Assembly (NCBI GenBank): GCA_936450465.1
Contig: OW388293.1
Coordinates: 31,625,860 to 31,689,859 of the forward strand
Reading direction: 5' to 3'
Origin: Gibbula magus
Lineage: Eukaryota > Mollusca > Gastropoda > Trochida > Trochidae
DNA: 64,000 nucleotides
In this document: positions 56,787 to 64,000 of the stretch, one piece after another
Numbering within the stretch: position 1 is the first letter of the stretch
How the letters are laid out: every line of letters starts with the position of its first letter
Translations under genes and position numbers: made by a program
The notes under the pieces: model-generated
What the model was told of the DNA's origin: nothing
The model's input: only the letters and a program-made list of their open reading frames with translations
Databases searched by the model: none

Positions 56787-58537
56787 TATGTAGCCAGTGC
56801 TGATACTCGTAGTAAGATTACAGGTATGTAGCCAGTGCTGATACTCGTAGTAAGAGTACATGTATGTAGCCAGTGCTGATACTCGTAGTAAGAGTACATG
56901 TATGTAGCCAGTGCTGATACTCGTAGTAAGAGTACAGGTATGTAGCCAGTGCTGATACTCGTAGTAAGAGTACATGTATGTAGCCAGTGCTGATACTCGT
57001 AGTAAGAGTACATGTATGTAGCCAGTGCTGATACTCGTAGTAAGAGTACACGTATGTAGCCAGTGCTGATACTCGTAGTAAGAGTACATGTATGTAGCCA
57101 GTGCTGATACTCGTAGTAAGAGTACACGTATGTAGCCAGTGCTGATACTCGTAGTAAGAGTACATGTATGTAGCCAGTGCTGATACTCGTAGTAAGAGTA
57201 CACGTATGTAGCCAGTGCTGATACTCGTAGTAAGAGTACATGTATGTAGCCAGTGCTGATACTCGTAGTAAGAGTACATGTATGTAGCCAGTGCTGATAC
57301 TCGTAGTAAGAGTACACGTATGTAGCCAGTGCTGATACTCGTAGTAAGAGTACATGTATGTAGCCAGTGCTGATACTCGTAGTAAGAGTACATGTATGTA
57401 GCCAGTGCTGATACTCGTAGTAAGAGTACATGTATGTAGCCAGTGCTGATGCTCGTAGTAAGAGTACACGTATGTAGCCAGTGCTGATACTCGTAGTAAG
57501 AGTACATGTATGTAGCCAGTGCTGATACTCGTAGTAAGAGCACATGTATGTAGCCAGTGCTGGTACTCGTAGTAAGAGTACATGTATGTAGCCAGTGCTG
57601 ATACTCGTAGTAAGAGTACACGTATGTAGCCAGTGCTGATACTCGTAGTAAGAGTACATGTATGTAGCCAGTGCTGATACTCGTAGTAAGAGTACACGTA
57701 TGTAGCCAGTGCTGATACTCGTAGTAAGAGTACATGTATGTAGCCAGTGCTGATACTCGTAGTAAGAGTACATGTATGTAGCCAGTGCTGATACTCGTAG
57801 TAAGAGTACACGTATGTAGCCAGTGCTGATACTCGTAGTAAGAGTACATGTATGTAGCCAGTGCTGATACTCGTAGTAAGAGTACATGTATGTAGCCAGT
57901 GCTGATACTCGTAGTAAGAGTACACGTATGTAGCCAGTGCTGATATTCGTAGTAAGAGTACATGTATGTAGCCAGTGCTGATACTCGTAGTAAGAGTACA
58001 TGTATGTAGCCAGTGCTGATACTCGTAGTAAGAGTACATGTATGTAGCCAGTGCTGATACTCGTAGTAAGAGTACATGTATGTAGCCATTGCTGATACTC
58101 GTAGTAAGAGTACATGTATGTAGCCAGTGCTGATACTCGTAGTAAGAGTACATGTATGTAGCCAGTGCTGATACTCGTAGTAAGAGTACACGTATGTAGC
58201 CAGTGCTGATACTCGTAGTAAGAGTACACGTATGTAGCCAGTGCTGATACTCGTAGTAAGAGTACATGTATGTAGCCAGTGCTGATACTCGTAGTAAGAG
58301 TACACGTATGTAACCAGTGCTGATACTCGTAGTAAGAGTACATGTATGTAGCCAGTGCTGATACTCGAAGTAAGAGTACACGTATGTAGCCAGTGCTGAT
58401 ACTCGTAGTAAGAGTACACGTATGTAGCCAGTGCTGATACTCGTAGTAAGAGTACATGTATGTAGCCAGTGCTGATACTCGCAGTAAGAGTACACGTATG
58501 TAGCCAGTGCTGATACTCGTAGTAAGGGTACACGTAT
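56787..58537 (-). repeat. 38-bp minisatellite, about 46 copies, very homogeneous
   Basis: The unit reads TATGTAGCCAGTGCTGATAC then TCGTAGTAAGAGTACATG. Each unit can form a small hairpin (TACTC GTAGTAA GAGTA). Nearly all variation is at one base: the last CATG is CACG in about 16 copies and CAGG in two. The other CpG (ACTCGTAG) is kept in nearly every copy. Thirty-eight is not a multiple of three and the minus strand has no stop in any phase, so all three minus frames are open for 560-580 codons with a 38-residue repeat. No gene context supports translation. Confidence 0.97.
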
Positions 58538-59276
58538 CTCTGTCTCGTCACCCTTTTTAACATCGGATGTTTACGTTTCAGTGAAAGTTGAGTCTGTATT
58601 GGTAGGAATTTGAGTAGATTTCTTCAATAAATTATTCAGAACCGTGTGAAGTTGTTCCTCTTATTAAGGATGATCCATACCAATTTGTAAAAAAGAAATT
58701 GTTAATATTTCGCTATTTACATGACAAATAGTTCCTGAATACATTTCTGTTACAAAGAATGGGGGTCACCGTAGTCGTTTTAGAGATAAGAGCTCCAAAT
58801 CTAGGTGGGGGTGTTGCAAAATAAATACAGTTTTCATTATCATTTCACATCATCATTATCATAAAACAATAAACATATTTCATTACTATGGCTTTATTTG
58901 AGGAAATGCATATTTTTCTCTATTTTGACCAAATTTGTTGTTTTCTCTAAATAAATCATATTTATGACAATATCAAGAATTGCAGGGGGAATTACTATTT
59001 GATAGAAATACTCTCCACCAACTTTAGTAATAATTATAAAAGATTGAAATACGGTGACGTTACAATTCAAGGCGAGATAACTCCGATGCTATTGTTTAAA
59101 TCATGAAATAAATTGACACAATTACAATACGATGACGTAATTATCGTATTCCTATAGGTAACAAAACTGTCATTTGAATGTGTAATGTGCGTACATGATA
59201 CTGTTACTGAAAATGGTCACAAAAGCTACAAGGTTATGCACCGTCTGAATCTGACCACTGAGGGTGTGCAGAAACA
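58538..59276. other. No gene seen
   Basis: AT-rich sequence after the 38-bp array. Nothing recognisable. Confidence 0.5.
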
Positions 59277-59430
59277 GTGGTAAGGAACTTCCTTAATTTA
59301 CCCACATTCACATTCTCTTCCCACATAGGTTACTCCCTTCAGGTTTTCGATCCTAACCTCTGTTCTAGATGGCCTGAATCGGTCGGCAAAAATGGAGTGT
59401 CATATTGGTTGCAATTGAATCTAGTTGTGC
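59277..59430 (+). repeat. Dispersed repeat family C, copy 1
   Basis: Contains CATTCTCTTCCCACATAGG, TTACTCCCTTC, then GATCCTAACCTCTGTTCTAG and ATTGGTTGCA. The same order is found inverted at 61290-61450. The 23-bp core (59350-59372) is perfectly inverse to 59812-59834. Confidence 0.7.
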
Positions 59431-59789
59431 AATCAACGCGACGCCGTTGTAAAAGCGACATTTGCCAACAACACGTCTTAATGATGAAATAAAGGTAAGA
59501 CAAACGTTTTCTCGTTTAAAGTGTTTTTCTCGAAATACGCTTTTTGATTTTGTGAAAATAATGAAGCATGAACATGCTGATAAATCAAGAAGAAGACAAG
59601 TCTGAGACAAAACCTAAAATAGTTCAGTTGTGTTATTTACATCAAACATATTCGAAGGACATATGCTAATGAGCAAGACCATTAAGATTCAAATGCTTAG
59701 ATCTTTAAAGTCAGTCGGTCGACATGGCCGCTGAAAGATTTCATTGGTTAAAAAGCAGGCATACAGTATGAGGTTCCCCTTTCCCCCGC

Positions 59790-59860
59790 TAGGAAAGTTT
59801 GCCGGAGAACATCTAGAACAGAGGTTAGGATCAGAATGGAGTAATCTCTGTTGGAAGAAC
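59790..59860 (-). repeat. Dispersed repeat family C, copy 2 (partial, inverted)
   Basis: Contains CATCTAGAACAGAGGTTAGG followed by ATC and GGAGTAAT, the inverse of copy 1. With copy 1 it forms a 23-bp perfect inverted repeat about 440 bp apart, which may mark element ends or two independent insertions. Confidence 0.65.
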
Positions 59861-60340
59861 ATGCCTCAATCAAAGAAACGAATAGTTTTCATGTGTACTA
59901 TCATATGTATATTATATGTAATCCCGAATATGAATTAGGGTGAAAAACAAATCTTGCTCAGATTCGATCAAACGAAGAGTTCTCTTGGCCCTCTCTCTTT
60001 TATAGTTTATCCTCATGACATCAACATATTAAAATATGAAAACCAAAACATATGGGTAATCAATACGTATTTGTACTTGTAGGGGAGATAGAGCCAATCT
60101 TCCATCGCTATGAATCACAGCCTTGTGTTCCTTGTTCGATAACTAAGGAAACTTCGTAGGGACATCGGGTGGTGTCGTCGACGTCGGGACACTCAAGCAG
60201 AAGCGGTTCACTCAAGTGGTTATCTTTCTATGGTTTTAGTATCTTGTACTTTTAATTGGATTTATTTCTAGAGCGGTAAATATACATATATATACCCCTC
60301 GTCGGCCATGTCCCGTTGTCCTCCCGTATATACATGTATA

Positions 60341-61200
60341 CACCTTGAAAAAAGTATTGCAACACCTTGATTTAGAGACTAAAATGAGGTGCTTGGAAAG
60401 AGCTTCAAGTAACTAAATGAATCAATCGTTATTTGAAGAATGTTTATGTAGGGACTACTTTGTAAGTTAAAAATCAATTCTTGAAACAATTTAGGGTTTT
60501 ATTGATAAATTTGCAGTGGTTCTGAATTTTCATAGAAAATAACTATTGTTCTTGAATTCAAACAACACGATTAAATGTAAGTTTCTGTTCTTGAACTCAA
60601 CATTCTTATTACATTCATCCATAAAGCATTTTGTTATCACGATAAATAAGGAAGTTATCAATGGTTGAAGTTTTATCTAAATTTCCAACATTTTTGTCAG
60701 TTTGATTGGGAAAGAGTCTTAAATCTCAAGGATTTTCAATTAATTTGAATTCTTTTGATTGTGACACGTTGAAAGACAATCCATCTTCCTGTGGAAAGAC
60801 AGTCCATATACAGTCATACATCCCATAGTGGCCATAGATCATTTGTTTAACCTTTATTGAATTTCATTATAGTGTATCTTTGAACGTTCATACTGCTTTA
60901 ACTCTTGACTTCTCCCAAAAGCCACTTACTAAAATGTCATCTATGCATTAAAAGGAATTGAATTAAAAACATTATAACAGAAACTATCGACAAGATAACA
61001 GTACTGGATGTGTTGGAGAACCATATATACTAGTTTGTTGTTTTTTTTAAATAAAAAATGAGTGAAACATGATTTTAATTTCAGTCTCACTTTATAGCTG
61101 CTAAATCATCGTTTTATCAGTACTATCCACTTGCTCTTTTGTACAACATTGCATTATCTGTTTATGTAAGTTTGAAGCGGTGTTGCAATACTTTTGTCCA
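60341..61200. mobile_element. Mariner-like non-autonomous element, TA flanks
   Basis: The left end reads CACCTTGAAAAAAGTATTGC then AACACC. The right end is the inverse of TGGACAAAAGTATTGCAACA then CC; the inner 16 bases (AAAGTATTGCAACACC) match exactly. TA flanks both tips (60339-60340, 61201-61202). AAAGTATTGCAACACC-type ends are familiar to me from mariner-like elements. The 860-bp interior is AT-rich with no transposase frame I can recognise. Confidence 0.75.
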
Positions 61201-61289
61201 TACATATTTAGCGCTGTTGAAAGAATTAAGCAACTCGTTGTTTGGACAGTTATGGGATGCTCACTTTGAAACACTCTCGCCGATTGTAC

Positions 61290-61450
61290 CACTAACTTCT
61301 GGTGCAACCAATCAAGAGTTTCTATTTCTAAACGAGAAAGTGCTCCATATAGAACAGAGGTTAGGATAGAAGAACTGAGTGGAGTAACCTCTTAGTGAAG
61401 AGAATGGGCCTTGGGTAGATTAGAGAAGGAATTCAGTCTTGTTACACCTG
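61290..61450 (-). repeat. Dispersed repeat family C, copy 3 (inverted)
   Basis: Contains ATAGAACAGAGGTTAGGAT, GGAGTAACCTCTTAGTGAAG and AGAATGGGCCTTGGGTAGAT, the inverse of copy 1 over more than 100 bp including its flanks. It lies 90 bp beyond the mariner-like element. Confidence 0.65.
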
Positions 61451-62093
61451 ATCACAGAAGGTAATCGGGTGAAATAAAGGGTTACATTACAAACTGTCCC
61501 CGCTGGGCGTAATTCTACATACGTAATGTGGATTAAAGTAGCCATAGGAGAGATCTGGGTGTTGCAGATACTAATTGCTTGGTTAAATTCTAGATTTCAG
61601 CCTGTAGAATGAGAAATATAAACAGGATGTGTACACCAATGTGCATTTGCATTCTTAATGTCAACCTGGAGATTTATTTTCCTCACTTCGTAAATTAAAA
61701 CAACGCCTTCAAGTCAAGCCTTCTATCACAGACGATGAGCGAAATTAGTTCGTCCCGCTGCCAAAAATAGCACTAAGAAAGACTCCTAACAATGCTAGAT
61801 CGAATGTTCTGATTGGTTGTATGAATAATAATATAGATTGTTATCGTATTGCATAGAGTGATACACTTCCCTCCAGGACGTGTCTTGTTTTCCTTGTACT
61901 AAACATATATAATATCCCTGTGAAAAGAATAGAATTTGAATTTGCTTCTTTGTTTTTTAAAATGTATTAAGAAAGAAACCCATGAGAAATCTTAGAGCGA
62001 ATCCAATCTTGACCTGTTTCTAGACTTACGATGGCTTTCTGGTATGATTATGTGGAGAGTGAAACAAGAACCGCTCTACCGACGTATGGTGTT
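61451..62093. other. No gene seen
   Basis: AT-rich sequence, random frames only. Confidence 0.5.
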
Positions 62094-62103
62094 ACTGGAA
62101 AGC

Positions 62104-62581
62104 CAGTCTGCTTAAATCGACCGTTTGCCGAGGATAAAAAAGTTGCAAAATAGTGCATCTACCTTGATACGAACTTATATAGTGCTGAGGTTTCCTCTCC
62201 AAACAGTCTGATGACGGCCCATATGCTCGCATGTTCTAACACAATTCTGTTGGCCAATCACAAGACCTCCAACAAACGTTTTCGGCGCGAGAAGCTATGG
62301 ACAAGTAACTACAGACATCCATACTTTCGTCTGTTTCCGTAATATTAGGAACATTTAACGAATTGTTCCGAAATCTTTCAAAACGGTGACTCTTTAAAAA
62401 CTATGGTGTGATTGACGAGCTGCACTTTGCCTGCACTAAAATGGTACAGAACACGCGCTTATACGGGATATCACCATACCTCATTTGGAGAAATCTATAG
62501 AACCAGTTCGTATCCCAGTGTATATGCACTATTTTTCAGATCTTATTATTTCTCGGACCAGGGTCGATTTTAATCAGACTG
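62104..62581. mobile_element. Longer member of the palindromic MITE family (10-bp duplication)
   Basis: Begins CAGTCTGCTTAAATCGACC and ends GGTCGATTTTAATCAGACTG, with inner arms carrying AAATAGTGCATCTACC and GTTCGTATCCCAG phrases shared with 25467-25633. Flanked by ACTGGAAAGC (62094-62103) and ACTGAAAACC (62582-62591), matching at 8 of 10 positions, consistent with an aged 10-bp duplication. It holds about 300 bp of extra non-coding loop. Confidence 0.85.
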
Positions 62582-62690
62582 ACTGAAAACCATCCATAGA
62601 AATGAACAATGGTCTTATCCCTACAACTTCCTGTTATTTTCTGAGAGGCATGCAGTTGCCATTTGTTTACATTTTCTCTTTGTTGTAGTT

Positions 62691-62691
<1 letters not shown>

Positions 62692-62722
<31 letters not shown>
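62692..62722 (+). repeat. (TTG)n microsatellite
   Basis: About ten TTG repeats. Confidence 0.95.
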
Positions 62723-64000
62723 CTACTTAACGACCAATGTCAACTTGCACATGGTCAACATAACAGTACCCGTTAAGCTTCAAGATGTTTACCAAACTTA
62801 ATTCAAGTCTATGCAAAATTACATCGTATATCAGTGAAGGTCTAATACGCTTAACTTTCGTGGGGAAATCTTTAAAATATAGGGTAAGGCAAACAGCATA
62901 GATAGTTGTAAACAGTTTGTTCCAATGTTTAACCCCTACCGTTTTTCCCAGAGACTAAGTGAATACAGAACGGACTCTGAGTTGAAGAATGCTCACTAAC
63001 GCTAACCATGATGCAACCTGTACCTTAGGGAACTTCAGATGCCAGAACGAGCCATTATCTACCACATCTCGTCCAGTGTCCACCGTCTGCATGGTGGAAT
63101 GGAAGAGTTTACCACTAACATATGTTGCAAGAGGAAAGGAAGGGTATTAATAGGTAACCTTGTCTACGATAGCAGATACTGAATGTGACACTGTGGGTAA
63201 TGAAGCCGCCCCTCCTGATATTCGGGGTTTGTTCTTTCCTCCAGCATTCACAGTCTCACGTACAAGGGGTAATATGGCCTGCCCGCTTATCTGTGCCAGT
63301 CTTCCCGCGGGGATTGCATTACGTCGACATATAATACTTCCACAAGCAGGTAAGATCCAGCCCAACTTGGGGATCGTCATACGATACTTTGCTCTAGCTG
63401 TTTGCACGAAATAAACGTGTCAGGTTACCCTTGCTTCTTAAATCCTTCCCTGAAAACAAATATTACAAGATATCGCTTGAAAGCTTAGACAAGAGACACG
63501 GCACAAAATCGTCTCTCCGGGTCACTTAAAAATGGCTGCCTGAGTCGGGGGCAGATCCAAGGGTCTCCGCCCGAATATCGGTTGACGCTCAGTTCTGTTA
63601 TGCGATATTGCGAGTGCTCGCCGTGCTTTTCCGTGTAACTCGTGCAGATGTAGGGCAGTACAGCTCATAACGTCCGATCCAGAATGTGCATCGCTGATTG
63701 TTATAGCTCTGTATCAGAGGTCCGACTAGAACGACTCGTGCAGACACAGGCTATCCCGTTACAGAGTACAACAAGTGTTGTGCGTTACGTCAAATACACG
63801 TGGTATGATAGGCTCCGGCGTATTGCCACAGTGCCCTTCCTGTCCGTGTAGTAGACTTCCACACATACCTCGACTACAAGAAACACATCTGAAAAACTGT
63901 TAATTTTTTTAATGAAAATGAAATTAATAGCAACCACTGAGATATATTCATTTTGATTTTCCTATAAACGCTCTGGTCTTGTAATAGATTTTAGCTTTTA
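62723..64000. other. No gene assigned; GC-richer right end
   Basis: From about 63000 the sequence is GC-richer. Around 63160-63414 both strands are open for about 85 codons, and the plus strand contains a donor-like CAGGTAAGATC at about 63347, but neither peptide is recognised and the plus frame lacks an ATG at its start. It could be part of an exon; unproven. Confidence 0.35.

Noticed and set aside
40479..58537. CRISPR array
   Set aside because: Repeats are directly adjacent with no unique spacers, units vary, and the context is animal nuclear DNA.
63147..63414. Overlapping open frames on both strands near the right end
   Set aside because: GC-richer sequence lowers stop frequency; no ATG start in the plus frame and no recognised domain, so not called as a gene.

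Overview
The window reads as non-coding nuclear DNA of an invertebrate animal. The background is AT-rich, short stops occur everywhere, no long non-repetitive open frame is present on either strand, there are many tandem repeats, and many short transposons without transposase genes. A marine mollusc or another lophotrochozoan is my best guess, from the repeat style and a Tc1-like transposase relic; this is inference. Nothing bacterial, phage or plasmid is visible. The many 100-580 residue open frames are by-products of tandem repeats whose units happen to lack stop codons.

The best protein-coding signal is a short first coding exon on the minus strand (27388 to 27305). It has a good start context, an acidic peptide with a SUMO-type VKEE motif, and a GT splice donor. 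The gene would run toward lower coordinates, so much of 1-27 kb may be its intron. Weak candidate exons are listed at 9.0 kb and 34.1 kb. A 5' fragment of a Tc1/mariner-type transposase, broken by an in-frame stop, lies at 51.9 kb.

Layout: 1-6.3 kb holds AT-rich simple repeat, a 30-bp minisatellite, an 88-bp two-part tandem repeat, a TA-flanked MITE and a block carrying AGGTCA-type sites. 6.3-20 kb is mostly featureless, with GAT and TGGTAG simple repeats, a decayed TTAA-type MITE and two head-to-tail GAGCG-rich elements. 20-38 kb is a MITE-rich stretch: two TTAA-flanked families, a palindromic element with a 10-bp target duplication, a TIR element enclosing a tRNA-like B box, long hairpins and several perfect TGACGTCA sites. 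39-58.5 kb is dominated by three large minisatellites: a 53-bp unit (about 55 copies), a 33-bp unit (about 177 copies, 5.9 kb, with higher-order blocks) and a 38-bp unit (about 46 copies). 58.5-64 kb holds a mariner-like TIR element, a small dispersed repeat seen three times, and a longer copy of the 10-bp-duplication family.

There is no operon-like organisation and I found no gene system. The most notable structures are the three minisatellites (one of which carries a two-tetrad G-quadruplex motif in most units), several MITE families whose ends and target duplications can be read directly, and an apparent excess of perfect CRE octamers.
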